Source: Chloroflexaceae bacterium
Lineage (GTDB): Bacteria > Chloroflexota > Chloroflexia > Chloroflexales > Chloroflexaceae
Direction: 5' to 3'
Length of the DNA: 64,000 nt
NCBI GenBank assembly: GCA_025057155.1
Contig: JANWYD010000006.1
Coordinates: forward strand, 62,001-126,000
Of the stretch, positions 26,502 to 36,174 are shown piece after piece. Made by a program: the position numbers and the translations under genes. Position 1 is the first letter of the stretch. Each line of letters opens with the position of its first letter. The notes beneath the pieces were generated by a model, which saw nothing but the letters and a program-made list of their open reading frames with translations, was not told the origin of the DNA and did not search any database.

Positions 26502-27854
26502 CTATCGGCTGTCGGCCTCAGACTCACCGGTCCTTTCGCCAATCATGAGACCGCGCGCCTCGAGCGGCAGAGAGGCGCGCGGAGGCCGGCGGAGCAGGCG
26601 CCGGGCCAGGTTCTCCAGACCCTGATCGCCCTGGATCGCTCCACTACGCACATCGTTCAAAATGTCGCGGGCCAGTGAACCGCTCTGCGAGCGCACCAGA
26701 TCGGCCAGGGCCGGGTTCTGGGAAAGCGTTGCGATAGCCTGGTCCATGGCCGGGGTTTCCGCCAGATAGGTGATCGCGTCTTCCATCGCCGGGGTGCGCA
26801 CAATTTTGCTGACCGCCCCATCCAGAGCCGGACTGGCGGCGACGCGCTCAATCACCGTATCCAGCTCCGGGCTGCCCGCCACTCGCGCCACCACCGTATC
26901 CAGCTTCGGACTGGCGGCGACGCGCTCGATGGCCTGTTCGACGACGGGCCCGGCGACGATGTGCTCGACGGCGTCGTCCATAGCCGGGGAGCGGACGATC
27001 ACGCCGAGGGCCTGGGCGACGGCAGGACGCTCGGCGGCATAGATGATGGCGCGATGAAGCAGATCCTCCAGCGCCGCCCGGGCGAAGCGCCGGCTCGGCG
27101 CCTCCTCGGCCAGGCCCCGGCTGACCCAGCGCCGCGTATCCTCGTCGGTAGGATCGGCGCCGGCCCGGCGACCCCGGCGCGCGCCGAAGCGCGGGAGGGG
27201 CAGCATCTCGATCACGACCGAGAAGACCGTCCCGAAGAGATAGGCCACCACGGCGCGCAGCCAGGCAATGGGATTGCCGCGAGGCCGCAGGTGGGCCTCG
27301 GCCTCGAAGAGCCAGCCGATCAGCGCGTGGCGGAAGCGCCCCGCGCCGCTCTGCTCGGTGTCGCCCGGCGCAATTTCGGCGGGCCGGCTGATCCCGGCGG
27401 CCGCCTCCCAGGCCCCCGCGCGGGCGGTTAGCCCATCGAGACCGAGGAGCGCCGCTCCGACAACGAGGCGCAGCAGCGCCTCGGTCGGCGGAGGGGGCGG
27501 AACGGCAACCGGTTCCGCGGGCGCGCGTGGCTCCGGCGGCGCGGCGGCGCCGCGCTCGACGGGCGCGTCTGCATCGCGCAACCAGAGCGCCGGCGTGTCG
27601 GCGGGGGGCGGGGTTGGAGCGCCAGCAGGGCGCCGGGCGCCTCGATGCGCGGCGAACCGCCGCCGGCTGCGCGGGCGGGGACCAGGCGGCGCGGGCAGGG
27701 CAGCCCCGCCGGGGGGCGCTGGAGGCGCCTCAGGCGACGTCGCGGCCTCCGACGGGGTCGGCGGAAGCCTCTCCGCCTCGGTTGCGGCCGTCTCCAGGCG
27801 CTGGAGCGCCTGATCGAGCTGGCGTAGAGCCTCGTTAAAGGAAGGTTTTGACAT
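26502..27854 (-). CDS. Uncharacterised protein with nine exact 13-residue repeats
   Basis: A 450-residue protein that I do not recognise. Residues 1-20 are helical (FNEALRQLDQALQRLE). About 25-130 is Pro/Ala/Arg-rich and low-complexity. About 135-225 contains hydrophobic segments (LRLVVGAALLGLDGL; AWLRAVVAYLFGTVFSVVIEMLPL) that may touch the membrane. Residues encoded at 26679-27029 are nine consecutive 13-residue units, consensus SPAMDxAVxRVAx, likely a helical repeat solenoid. The start MSKPSFNEAL was chosen over 27902. It probably forms an operon with the RDD protein. Confidence 0.7.
   Translation of the reverse strand: MSKPSFNEALRQLDQALQRLETAATEAERLPPTPSEAATSPEAPPAPPGGAALPAPPGPRPRSRRRFAAHRGARRPAGAPTPPPADTPALWLRDADAPVERGAAAPPEPRAPAEPVAVPPPPPTEALLRLVVGAALLGLDGLTARAGAWEAAAGISRPAEIAPGDTEQSGAGRFRHALIGWLFEAEAHLRPRGNPIAWLRAVVAYLFGTVFSVVIEMLPLPRFGARRGRRAGADPTDEDTRRWVSRGLAEEAPSRRFARAALEDLLHRAIIYAAERPAVAQALGVIVRSPAMDDAVEHIVAGPVVEQAIERVAASPKLDTVVARVAGSPELDTVIERVAASPALDGAVSKIVRTPAMEDAITYLAETPAMDQAIATLSQNPALADLVRSQSGSLARDILNDVRSGAIQGDQGLENLARRLLRRPPRASLPLEARGLMIGERTGESEADSR
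26679..27029 (-). repeat. Nine 39-bp coding repeats (13 residues each)
   Basis: Exactly 9 x 39 bp. Each unit begins Pro-preceded (SPAMDDAVEHIVA, GPVVEQAIERVAA, SPKLDTVVARVAG, SPELDTVIERVAA, SPALDGAVSKIVR, TPAMEDAITYLAE and so on), diverged in sequence but with no length change. Confidence 0.9.
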
Positions 27855-28160
27855 AGAAGACCTGTACTGCCCTGTGGCGCGCAACCCTGAGAGTTGCGCC
27901 ATACATTCACCAGACGGGGAAGTAGAGGCGTGGGCGCGATGGCTCCCCTATCGCCTCATTGTAGGCGAAAGCCTTTCCGCTTTGCCCTAGCCGGAAGGAC
28001 GGAAGATGCGCCGCGCGCTTTGCCAGCGGCTTCACCAGGCTACGGCAACGCCATTGCAGGCGCCCCGGATCGCTCCGGCGAGACTTTACAACCAGGCGCA
28101 CGAGGCGTATGCTTGGTGGCGAGGAACGAGCCGCTGGCCCCACGTACCACGAGGCAACCG
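27855..28160. other. Gap between repeat protein and MNT/HEPN pair
   Basis: Contains a GCGCAACCCTGAGAGTTGCGC hairpin near 27879-27899, at the divergent start region. No gene is recognised in the remaining 250 bp. Confidence 0.55.
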
Positions 28161-28483
28161 ATGGACGAAGCGGATCTGGCGCCGATTATCGAGGAGCTGG
28201 TGCGGCGGATCGTCGCAGCCGTGCAACCGAAGCGCATCATTTCGGCTCGGCGGCGCGCGGCCAGATGCACAAGGATAGCGATCTGGACGTCCTCGTGATC
28301 ATGCCCGACAGCGCTCATCGTCGCGAGACGGCACGGCAGATCTACCCGGCGCTACGCCGCCTGGGGACGCCGAAAGATGTGGTGGTTGTGACCGAGAGCG
28401 ATGTGGCCCGGTTCGCGCACGAGCCGTCACTGGTGATCTACCCTGCCCTGACCGAGGGAAAGGAGATCTACCGTGCCATCTGA
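28161..28483 (+). pseudogene. MNT-type nucleotidyltransferase antitoxin, frameshifted
   Basis: Two frames together give a complete small nucleotidyltransferase: from ATG 28161 the product starts MDEADLAPIIEELVRRIVAA and reaches RII. About 28236-28241 the frame shifts, and the second frame continues FGSAARGQMHKDSDLDVLVIM with the full GS-x10-DxD catalytic motif, ending at 28483. Compared with the family RIxLFGS strand, about four bases seem missing. Intact relatives (MntA) AMPylate and silence the HEPN toxin. The break could be a real mutation, a sequencing error or programmed slippage. It overlaps the HEPN gene. Confidence 0.75.
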
Positions 28484-28847
28484 GCGCTCCGTTCCCGGTT
28501 CAGCAGGCCAATGGCTGGTCTATGCCCGGCGCGACCTGGCGATGGCGCAGGCGCCGCTGCCCGAAGGGGCCGTCTACGAACAACTCTGTTTTCACGCGCA
28601 ACAGGCTGCCGAGAAAGCCATCAAGGCGGTGTGTCGGGCGCGCAGCCAGACCTTCCGCTACACGCACGATCTTGACGATCTACTGTACGGCCTTGAGCGC
28701 AACGGAATGGTTATTCCTGAATCGATCTGGGACGCCGCCGACCTGACGCGATTCGCCTGGGAGTCACGCTATCCGGGCTTCGGGGAGCCGGTCACCGAAG
28801 CGGAGTATCAACAGGCCCTGACCCTGGCGCGCCGGGTGGCGGCCTGA
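28473..28847 (+). CDS. HEPN domain protein (HepT-like toxin or nucleotidyltransferase partner)
   Basis: A 124-residue all-helical HEPN protein from a GTG start that overlaps the end of the nucleotidyltransferase frame by 11 bp. The family features are an ARRDLAMAQ first helix, FHAQQAAEKAIKAV, and an Arg-rich stretch ending RYTHDL with His65, matching the HEPN Arg...His RNase site. The RX4HXY form with the AMPylated Tyr is not present. It is normally held in check by the adjacent nucleotidyltransferase, which appears broken here. Confidence 0.85.
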   Translation: MPSERSVPGSAGQWLVYARRDLAMAQAPLPEGAVYEQLCFHAQQAAEKAIKAVCRARSQTFRYTHDLDDLLYGLERNGMVIPESIWDAADLTRFAWESRYPGFGEPVTEAEYQQALTLARRVAA

Positions 28848-29427
28848 GCGGAAGCGTTGATCGAAGCGGAGGCGGCGGGGTAGGAAGAAACGGCAACCAG
28901 GGTCGTACCGTCGCAGCGCCCCTCACGATGAGGGGCGCTGTTGTTGTGGTTCTCCCCCGATCTATTCGCTGCAGAGGGCGCAGCGGCTCGTACAAGGCCA
29001 ATCCCCCGCGATCCTCCGCGTACTCTGCGGTAAACCTCAACCAGAGCCGGGAAAACCGGCTTTCCCCTCATCCAGGCACATATGGCGACGGCCCTCATGG
29101 GCGCATTTGCGAACCGTGCCTGTGGCATCATAGGGGAAGCAGGGGAACTCCGCTTGTTCCTGCCCGATGACCAGGAATACCCTCTCCGCGTCGCGCAGCG
29201 CGGGCGCATGAAAGGTGACGGTAACGGCGACCGGGTATGCTGTGTGCCGGAACCGGCTACGCACAACGAATGCAGGTACGGAGGTGGAGATGGGGAAAAG
29301 TGCGGGGAAACCAGGTTTCTGCTTACCCCCGAACCGGCTACGTTTACGACGGGATCCCGCGCGGCTGCGTTATGTAATGACAGAATGCATAAGCGTTTTC
29401 TCAACCTCCCACATCAGGTAATAACCA
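28848..29427. other. 580-bp gap before the CRISPR-Cas locus
   Basis: Holds dispersed AAACCAGGTTTC and AAAACCGGCTTTCC palindromes (about 29046-29066, 29306-29325), an interspersed CCTCCGCGTACTCTGCGG block and two copies of GAACCGGCTACG 81 bp apart. A frame at 29082-29468 has some protein-like character in its first 50 codons, but it matches no family I know and runs into cas3. It is not called as a gene. Confidence 0.5.
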
Positions 29428-31572
29428 ATGCACCTTCACACCCTCCCCGTCTACTCCCGCCTGGCTGACCCGGCGGCCGTGGCTGCCGAAGCAAAGCTGG
29501 CAGCGCGCCTGCCCGAAGGCTGGCGTCTCTCCCAGCACCAACTGGCCACCTATCAGGCTCTCCGCGACGACAACATTGACGTGGTGTTCAATACCGCCAT
29601 GACTGGCGATGGCAAGAGTCTGGCCGGGCTGTTGCCGCTGCTCACCGACTCGCGCCACAATGGAACGCTGGCGCTCTTCCCCACCAATGAACTGATCCAG
29701 GATCAGTTTCGCAGCGCCAGGCTGACCCTGCCTACCTGGGGACGCGCCGAGGCATGGGCGGGCACGCTCTACGGCGCGCGGATCGACGCGCTGACGGCGG
29801 AGGTCGAGGCGCTCCAGCGGCCCGATGCCCTTGTCAAAGTCTTGAAGGATCATCGCCTTACTCTCTCCAATCCCGATATCTTCCACGCCATCATGCAGTT
29901 TCACTACCAGCGGCCCGGACGGAGTCCCGACCACGTGACCGGTCAGTTGCCGCTGCTGTTCGAGCAGTTGACCTTCGACGAGTTTCACATCTTCGAGACG
30001 CCCCAGGTGATTGCCGCGCTCACCGGGCTGCTGTTCCTGCGCACGCAGCAGCCGAGGCTCAAAACCCTGTTTCTCTCGGCAACGCCCAGCAACGAGGCTA
30101 TCCAGCTTCTCGAGCGGGCAGGCCTCCACGACCGGATCAGGCTGATCGACCCCCAGTGCGAAGGCTGGTACCACCAAGGGGCCGACCCCGGCGCGGGATG
30201 GCGCCCGATTCTGCAGGCCAGTACGCTTCACTTCGCGGCCCAGAATGCCGAAACGTGGATCGCCGCCGATGGCGAGCGGATCATCCTCGACTGGTTCCGC
30301 CAGCAGCGTCCGGCGGCGAAGGGGGCGCTGATCGTCAACTCGGTAGCGACGGCCCTGCGCCTGACCGAACGCCTGCGCCCGCTCTTCGCGCGCGCGGGCC
30401 TGAGCGTGGAGTGCAACACGGGCATCACCGGCTACCGGATGCGCCAGGCTTCCTACCAGGCCGATCTGCTGATCGGCACCTCGACGGTGGATGTGGGGGT
30501 GGATTTCCGCATCAATTTCCTGGTCTTCGAGGCGCTTAACGCCGGGGCATTCTTGCAGCGTCTCGGTCGCCTGGGACGCCATACCAGCTTCATTGATCGC
30601 GATGGCGCCGAACGGCAGTTTGAGGCCTTCGCTGCCTATGCGCTCGTGCCGCCGTTTGTCTACGAGCGGCTGAGCATCCCTGAAGCGGGGGCTGGCGCTC
30701 CACTGCGCGATGGCGACACCTACACCCGCACGGATCTGGCGCGCGCCATTCAGGCGGCGTTCCCTCCGCCGGCTAGTTTTTCGGCCTACGCCCGCCGCTG
30801 GGGGCGCTTCGTTCCCGCCCGCGTGATCCAGATCCTCTCCAGCAAGCCGCTCAAAATCACCTACGCCTCGGTTACCCCAGACCTGCTGCGGCAGTATGGC
30901 AGGCTGACGCAGAGCCGCATCGGGGACGCCTTGCGCGAAGCGCAGGCGCGCCGCGATCAAGGCGAGGGGCCGCTTATCGAGGAGGCCCGGGCCTTCCGCG
31001 GCGGCAGCCCCTTTGATTGCGGCGTGATCAAGGAGGATGAGGGCGACGTGGTGACCTACGACCTGTTCTGGCTGCTGGCCAATGGCCATCTGGAACTCCT
31101 GAGCCAGGACGAGTTCTGCGCGGCCGTGCGGCGCCTGGAGAAACCCGACGCGCCCTACCGGCGGGGCTGGCAACACTTCTTCTTCCGCTGGCGCGCCCTG
31201 CGCGCCCAGCCGGAACGGGTGCAGGTCCTGCTTCCACCCGAGGTGGCCGGCTGGGGACCGGAGCGCCAGCAGGTGGCGGTGGTGCTGCCGAAGGGCACAC
31301 GGGTGGACTGTAACGGGCATGACTTTCTCAACCAGCTCAACTGCGAGATCAGCCGGCGCCAGTATGTGGCGTTGATCGTGCCGGGCAAGGACCCGCTCCA
31401 GGTGCGGCGCGAGGCGTATCTGCCGCCGGGTATGCGCCTGTGGCCCTACCGTGTGGATAGCGAGGGCGGTGAGTTGCGCGGCGCGGTCGCCTTCGGACGC
31501 GAGGCCCTGCTGCTGGATAGCCGCCTGCACAACCGCCCGCTGGAGGGCGGGGAGGCCCCGTTCATTTGCTAA
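29428..31572 (+). CDS. cas3: Type I-D CRISPR helicase Cas3' (no HD domain)
   Basis: A 714-residue superfamily-2 helicase. Visible motifs are Walker A TGDGKS (Lys63), DEFH box (Asp184-His187), SATPS (motif III), STVDVGVDF, and motif VI QRLGRLGR (from Gln377). There is no HD nuclease domain, as expected for type I-D, where the nuclease sits on Cas10d. It unwinds target DNA after Cascade recognition. It is the first gene of the cas run, and a 226-bp gap separates it from cas10d. Confidence 0.92.
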   Translation: MHLHTLPVYSRLADPAAVAAEAKLAARLPEGWRLSQHQLATYQALRDDNIDVVFNTAMTGDGKSLAGLLPLLTDSRHNGTLALFPTNELIQDQFRSARLTLPTWGRAEAWAGTLYGARIDALTAEVEALQRPDALVKVLKDHRLTLSNPDIFHAIMQFHYQRPGRSPDHVTGQLPLLFEQLTFDEFHIFETPQVIAALTGLLFLRTQQPRLKTLFLSATPSNEAIQLLERAGLHDRIRLIDPQCEGWYHQGADPGAGWRPILQASTLHFAAQNAETWIAADGERIILDWFRQQRPAAKGALIVNSVATALRLTERLRPLFARAGLSVECNTGITGYRMRQASYQADLLIGTSTVDVGVDFRINFLVFEALNAGAFLQRLGRLGRHTSFIDRDGAERQFEAFAAYALVPPFVYERLSIPEAGAGAPLRDGDTYTRTDLARAIQAAFPPPASFSAYARRWGRFVPARVIQILSSKPLKITYASVTPDLLRQYGRLTQSRIGDALREAQARRDQGEGPLIEEARAFRGGSPFDCGVIKEDEGDVVTYDLFWLLANGHLELLSQDEFCAAVRRLEKPDAPYRRGWQHFFFRWRALRAQPERVQVLLPPEVAGWGPERQQVAVVLPKGTRVDCNGHDFLNQLNCEISRRQYVALIVPGKDPLQVRREAYLPPGMRLWPYRVDSEGGELRGAVAFGREALLLDSRLHNRPLEGGEAPFIC

Positions 31573-31590
31573 GACAAGGTTTTGGAAGGG

Positions 31591-31773
31591 GTAACGCCAC
31601 TTTGTTACTTTGCCCCTGGCGGGGGTTGCGGGGGTCTGTGGCCCCCGAAGATCTTTCCTTCCCGCCGGGAAGGGGAAAACCCGGAGGGATGTAGCCCCTC
31701 CAAACCTCCTTGTAGCGGAAACTGCGGCAAATGACAAAAAAGTAAGAGGTAACGACTTCTGTTACGAGAAGTC
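31591..31773. promoter_or_regulatory. cas10d leader with paired GTAACG...GTTAC sites
   Basis: The gap carries GTAACG-CCACTTT-GTTAC at 31591-31608 and GTAACG-ACTTCT-GTTAC near 31750-31765. It also has an overlapping GACTTCT-N6-AGAAGTC inverted repeat (31754-31773), just before the strong GGGAGGTGAT ribosome site of cas10d. These look like operator sites for a dimeric regulator, not identified here. Confidence 0.5.
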
Positions 31774-31798
31774 TCATCGCAGAACCGGGAGGTGATTG

Positions 31799-34700
31799 AT
31801 GAACCTGTCGCTGTCTGACTCTGAACCGACCGACGATTTCGAAGAAAACCTGGAAGAGGTCGCCGAGTTGAGCGAGCAGCTTACCGCGACCGAAGCGCGA
31901 GCGGCGCCGGAGGCGGAGCAGCCGGCGCTGGCCCCGGAGCCGATCTTCGCGCGGTTGCTGCGTGGGGCGATCGACCCAGACGACGCAGTGCTGGCCGATT
32001 ACGCCACCCACGTGGCCCCGCGTCTCTCGGCCCGGCTCGCCCACGTGGCGGCCAAGGGCGGCGATTTTGCTCTGCGGAAGCGCGCAGCGGGCGCCCCTGC
32101 GGAGGAGGTGGCACGCTACGGCGACGACCAGAGCATGCGCGCCCACATCGTCAACGGCCTGCTGCCGGTGGCGCGGGTGGCGCGCACCCTCAAACGCTGG
32201 GGCGTACAACGCTTCGTGGACGAGTTTGACGACGAGACGTACCGGCTCTTCTGCGCGGGCTACACCCTCCACGACTGGCTCAAGCTGCCAGGCGTCAATA
32301 AAGAGCTACACGCCCTGGGACTGGAATACAACACGGTCAACGTAGCGGTCCATCTGCCCGAGGTGGAGCGGATCATCAGCCGCTGGTGCATTGACCTGGG
32401 CCTTGACCGCTTTCTGGAACCCATCGGCGGGCTTGCCGTGCATCTGCACGCTCTGATCTACATCGCCTCGAACACCCAGCTTCAATGGGGAGTGATGCGC
32501 AACCTGGCGGCCCTGCCGGGGCTGCGCGCGCGCGGGCGCACCCTGAGTCTCGCCACCGATCTGGCAACCTTCGCCGACTACCTGGCCTATCTGGGCCGCA
32601 CGCCAATCGAGGCGGCGAGCCATCGGGCCATCCGGGACATGGTGGCCAGCTTTGACGATGCGCATGTCGGCATCGCGCTGACCTACCATCACCTCGCCGA
32701 TGTGCGCGGGGTGATCACCAGCATCATCAACAACGCCGCCATCGCCGCCTACGCGGTTCCAGACCAGCGCGCACCGCTGCTCTTCGCGCCCACCGGCGCG
32801 GTCTATCTGGAGCGCCGGGGCGCGCCCCCTGCGCCAGCGGTGGCCGACGTGGCCGAGACCACGGTCGCGCATATCCGCGAGTTGTGCCAGCGCCAACTGG
32901 CCGAGAACCTGACCGGTTTTCGTCGCGACGGGAAAGGGATCAAGCTCGCCGACTACTACACCATGTTTCTCGCGCCGCGCGACCTGGCCCGCCTGGTCGC
33001 CGACTTCGCCGAACAGCGCATCACCGGCAGGGCCTCGGCGGGCGAGCGTTACGCCCGCATCGCTGCCAAGGGCCTGGCGCCCGCCGGAACCGACCTGAAC
33101 CTGCCAGACACGCTCGAAGTTGATCGTATCGCCGAAACCTGCGCCCTCCTGGTGAAGATCGCTGCCGACGCCGATCCCGCCCTCGATGCCGAACAGGTGC
33201 TGCTGGATCACATGGGTCTCTCCCATCTTCGTGACCTGGTCAGGCAGATCAACAGCGGCAAGACCGGCGGCGTTCCGTATGGCTGGTACTACGCGGCGGG
33301 GATGTACCGCAGAATGACGCCCGGTCTCGATGAGCAGCAGTGGGTCGAACGCCTGCGCGCGCTGGCCGAGTCGGTCGCCGCGCGGCTGCCCGATACGCCG
33401 CCAACCGCCGCGCCGCAGTGGGAAGAGATTCGGCGTTATGTGGCCGATCACCTGCGCTTTAGGCCGACGCCCCACGCTGATCTGTCCGCCCGCTTCCAGA
33501 CGGAACTGGCGCGCTACGGCAAGGCCCGGGCCGGCGGGCGCGGCGCGACGACAGTGTGCGGCCTGTGTTCCTCGCCCTACCGCGTCAGTGAGCAACAGGA
33601 AGCCGCCAGCCTGTTCGCGCCGATGGTCTACACCAACAAGCAACCGCTGCACGGCAGCAAGGCCATGCGCCACATCTGCGCGATCTGCGGCGCGGAGATG
33701 ATGCTGCGCCAGTTGCTGATGAAGCGCGGCCAGGAGAGCGGCGGCAACTTTGAGAAGCGCAAGCTGCGCTATCTCTACTTCTACCCCACCTATTTCTTCA
33801 CCCCCGAGAGCCTGAAGATGCTCCGCGCCGCACACGATCAGCTCAAGCGGGTCAGTTTCACCGAGTTGCGCAAGGCGTTGGGCAACAATGGCGAGATCCT
33901 TGATCTGGACGCGGAGACATTCCAGCGCATAGAACCCCTGCTGCTGGACTCCACGCCGCCTGAGCCGGCCAGCGACCGGCTCTTCCGGCTCCGCTTCCCG
34001 AGCAACGAACCGATCACCTTCAGCTTCATCGGCATCCCCCCCGCCGCGCGCGAACCGAAGGACGCCGAGGCCTGGATCAACCCCGCCTTCCTGGCCCTGC
34101 TGCTGCCGTTCATTCTGGACGTGAAGGTAGTCGCCAGCGAGAGCCTGCTGCCTATCATCCAGGAGGCCACGGAACTGCCCGAAACGGTCGCCTTCGACGG
34201 GGCGCACGCCTACGTGGGTCGTACTGTCGAACAGGCGCGCCTCAATCTGGATCAACTCCTCCCCGCGCTCCAGCGGCTGGTGGCGAGCTACCTGGTGCAT
34301 CTCGACGGCAACGCCAGAGCCGGCGCGGGCGGCTTCGATTACCGCTGGAACGAGATCCCGGCGGTGGCCCGCAACCTGGAAACCTCACCCCTCTACGCTT
34401 TTCACTACCTGAAGAAGGGGCTGCGCCGCGAGAGCGGCGACGGCATCCCGGCGAAACAGGCCGCGCGCTACGTCCACCTCGTCGAACAGTATCTCGATCC
34501 GGAGAACACAGCCATGTCCCACGCTCGCCAGCTGGTCACCCTCTACCGTCAGTTCTACCGCCACAAACCCGGGCGGCTCAACAGCAACAGCATTCTGAAG
34601 CCGCTGAGCGAAGCCGCCGCAGTCATTCTGGAGGCCGATCCCCGCCTGTTCGATGACGACGAAGCCCTGATCGAAGCGGTTCAGGGACGGCTCAGCAAGT

Positions 34701-34975
34701 TTCTTGACAACGTGGACCGCGGAAGCGCCGATGGCGCCATCCCCAGGTGGATTGACCGCGAGACGCGCGACGCGAGTCTGGAGGCGTTCAGCCGCTACAT
34801 GGTCGAGGAGGTGTACCGCAAGGCCTTTGGCGGTGACCGCGCCGCGCTGGCCGGCCGCCAACTCAACCTGCTCAAAAACGCCTGCGAAGCGATCTACATA
34901 GCCGAGCAGCGCCGCGAATGGCGCGAGCGCGGCGAGCAACCCGACGAAACCGAGAATGGCGCCGCCGAAGCCTGA
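31799..34975 (+). CDS. cas10d: Type I-D large subunit Cas10d (Csc3) with HD nuclease
   Basis: A 1058-residue type I-D effector large subunit. An N-terminal HD domain is visible with His116 (MRAHIVNG) and His158-Asp159 (YTLHDWLKL). A zinc finger is formed by Cys587/Cys590 (CGLC) and Cys627/Cys630 (CAIC). No GGDD cyclase motif was seen, in line with I-D Cas10d not making cyclic oligoadenylate. ATG 31799 follows a strong ribosome site; the codon before it is TTG, which gives an alternative start. It provides the DNA cleavage activity of the complex. Confidence 0.92.
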   Translation: MNLSLSDSEPTDDFEENLEEVAELSEQLTATEARAAPEAEQPALAPEPIFARLLRGAIDPDDAVLADYATHVAPRLSARLAHVAAKGGDFALRKRAAGAPAEEVARYGDDQSMRAHIVNGLLPVARVARTLKRWGVQRFVDEFDDETYRLFCAGYTLHDWLKLPGVNKELHALGLEYNTVNVAVHLPEVERIISRWCIDLGLDRFLEPIGGLAVHLHALIYIASNTQLQWGVMRNLAALPGLRARGRTLSLATDLATFADYLAYLGRTPIEAASHRAIRDMVASFDDAHVGIALTYHHLADVRGVITSIINNAAIAAYAVPDQRAPLLFAPTGAVYLERRGAPPAPAVADVAETTVAHIRELCQRQLAENLTGFRRDGKGIKLADYYTMFLAPRDLARLVADFAEQRITGRASAGERYARIAAKGLAPAGTDLNLPDTLEVDRIAETCALLVKIAADADPALDAEQVLLDHMGLSHLRDLVRQINSGKTGGVPYGWYYAAGMYRRMTPGLDEQQWVERLRALAESVAARLPDTPPTAAPQWEEIRRYVADHLRFRPTPHADLSARFQTELARYGKARAGGRGATTVCGLCSSPYRVSEQQEAASLFAPMVYTNKQPLHGSKAMRHICAICGAEMMLRQLLMKRGQESGGNFEKRKLRYLYFYPTYFFTPESLKMLRAAHDQLKRVSFTELRKALGNNGEILDLDAETFQRIEPLLLDSTPPEPASDRLFRLRFPSNEPITFSFIGIPPAAREPKDAEAWINPAFLALLLPFILDVKVVASESLLPIIQEATELPETVAFDGAHAYVGRTVEQARLNLDQLLPALQRLVASYLVHLDGNARAGAGGFDYRWNEIPAVARNLETSPLYAFHYLKKGLRRESGDGIPAKQAARYVHLVEQYLDPENTAMSHARQLVTLYRQFYRHKPGRLNSNSILKPLSEAAAVILEADPRLFDDDEALIEAVQGRLSKFLDNVDRGSADGAIPRWIDRETRDASLEAFSRYMVEEVYRKAFGGDRAALAGRQLNLLKNACEAIYIAEQRREWRERGEQPDETENGAAEA

Positions 34976-35043
34976 GGCTGGTTGTCAGAGCACTGTCCAA
35001 CCGTTACGCTAACTGCAGCTTTTTGGAAGGAGAAAACCGAATC

Positions 35044-36087
35044 ATGCTCGCCACAACGTTCTTCCCCGATAGCGTTCCGCCGCGCCCCAACGGGCGCTAC
35101 GCCCACATCGTGCTGCTGCGCGAGACCGACTCCTACGCCCTGTTCCAGACCGACGGCGAACTCAACACCGCCCGGATGCATGCCGGCGTCGTTGAGACCG
35201 ATCTCATGACCCGCATCACCATGTTCAAACGCAAGCAGACCACCCCGGAGCGGCTGGCGGGCCGGGAGTTGCTGCGCCGCTACGGCTTGATCAGCGCGGA
35301 GCAGGCCGCCGAGGGCAAGGATCGCAAGACGGACGAGCGTGGCGTCGCCGTGGACAGTCAGGGCCTGCCGATCTGCGACTACAACGTGGACTTCTGCAAG
35401 CAGTGCCCCGACTGCATCAGCTACGGCTTCGCCATCGGCGACGCTGGCTCCGAGAAGTCGAAGGTCTACAGCGACACGGCCTACAGCCTCAGCGCCTTCG
35501 ACGCCAGCCACGAGGCGTTTACTCTGAACGCGCCCTATGAAGGCGGGACGATGAGCCGCAAGGGCGAGGTGACCAGCCGCATCAACGAGCAGGATCACGT
35601 GCGCCCGCAGACCCTCTTCCCGTCCGTGATTACCACGCGCGACCTGACCGCGCCTCTGTTTTTGTACGTCCTCAACAACGTGCTGCGCACCCGGCGTTAC
35701 GGCGCGCAGACCACCCGCACTGGCACGATGACCAATCACGTCCTGGGCATTGTGCTGGCCGATGGCGAGATCTTCTCGAACTTGCACTTTACTCAGCATC
35801 TTTACGACCTGTTGCACCGGCAGGGCGCCATCGATCCTGCTCGCCCCATCCCCGTGCCCGACGCCCTGGCCGCCTCGCGCGAGGTGATCCGCTCCCTGCT
35901 GGAGGAGGATCGGGTGGTCATCGCCCAGCATCTGCACGGCGATAATCTGGCGTCGTTTCTGGCCGACTTTGGACAGCGGACTAGCAGCGACGAAGGGATG
36001 CGCGAACTGCTGCGGGCCGCGGCCCGCGACAGCGCGGCCTACTTTGCCGCCTACATCCAGAAGAAGGATAAGAGCAAGAAAGGCTAG
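35044..36087 (+). CDS. csc2: Type I-D Cascade backbone protein Csc2 (Cas7d)
   Basis: A 347-residue Cas7-family protein that coats the crRNA. The start at 35044 follows GGAAGGAGAAAACC and gives MLATTFFPDS. A Cys cluster, FCKQCPDCISYGFAIG, lies in the middle (about residues 117-132), and HVRPQTLFPSVITTRD is a well-preserved Csc2 segment. It lies 68 bp after cas10d, with a GTTACGCTAAC palindrome in the gap near 35003. A short Lys-rich tail (KKDKSKKG) ends the protein. Confidence 0.92.
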   Translation: MLATTFFPDSVPPRPNGRYAHIVLLRETDSYALFQTDGELNTARMHAGVVETDLMTRITMFKRKQTTPERLAGRELLRRYGLISAEQAAEGKDRKTDERGVAVDSQGLPICDYNVDFCKQCPDCISYGFAIGDAGSEKSKVYSDTAYSLSAFDASHEAFTLNAPYEGGTMSRKGEVTSRINEQDHVRPQTLFPSVITTRDLTAPLFLYVLNNVLRTRRYGAQTTRTGTMTNHVLGIVLADGEIFSNLHFTQHLYDLLHRQGAIDPARPIPVPDALAASREVIRSLLEEDRVVIAQHLHGDNLASFLADFGQRTSSDEGMRELLRAAARDSAAYFAAYIQKKDKSKKG

Positions 36088-36174
36088 GACCCCGTCCGAC
36101 GCCGGGGCCGAAGCACTGGCTGCGCCGCTGCTTCGGCCCGGCTCGAAGGCGGCGCCAGGAAGAGGAGCGCGCAC

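Noticed and set aside
29082-29468. A 128-codon frame before cas3
   Set aside because: The first 50 codons look somewhat protein-like, but there is no family match, no ribosome site of note, and it overlaps the cas3 start.
29401-31737. A 778-codon minus-strand frame
   Set aside because: It is antisense to cas3, whose helicase motifs are clear, and has no recognisable domain.
34918-35043. Longer start for csc2
   Set aside because: It would overlap cas10d by 58 bp; ATG 35044 has a good ribosome site and the family N-terminus.
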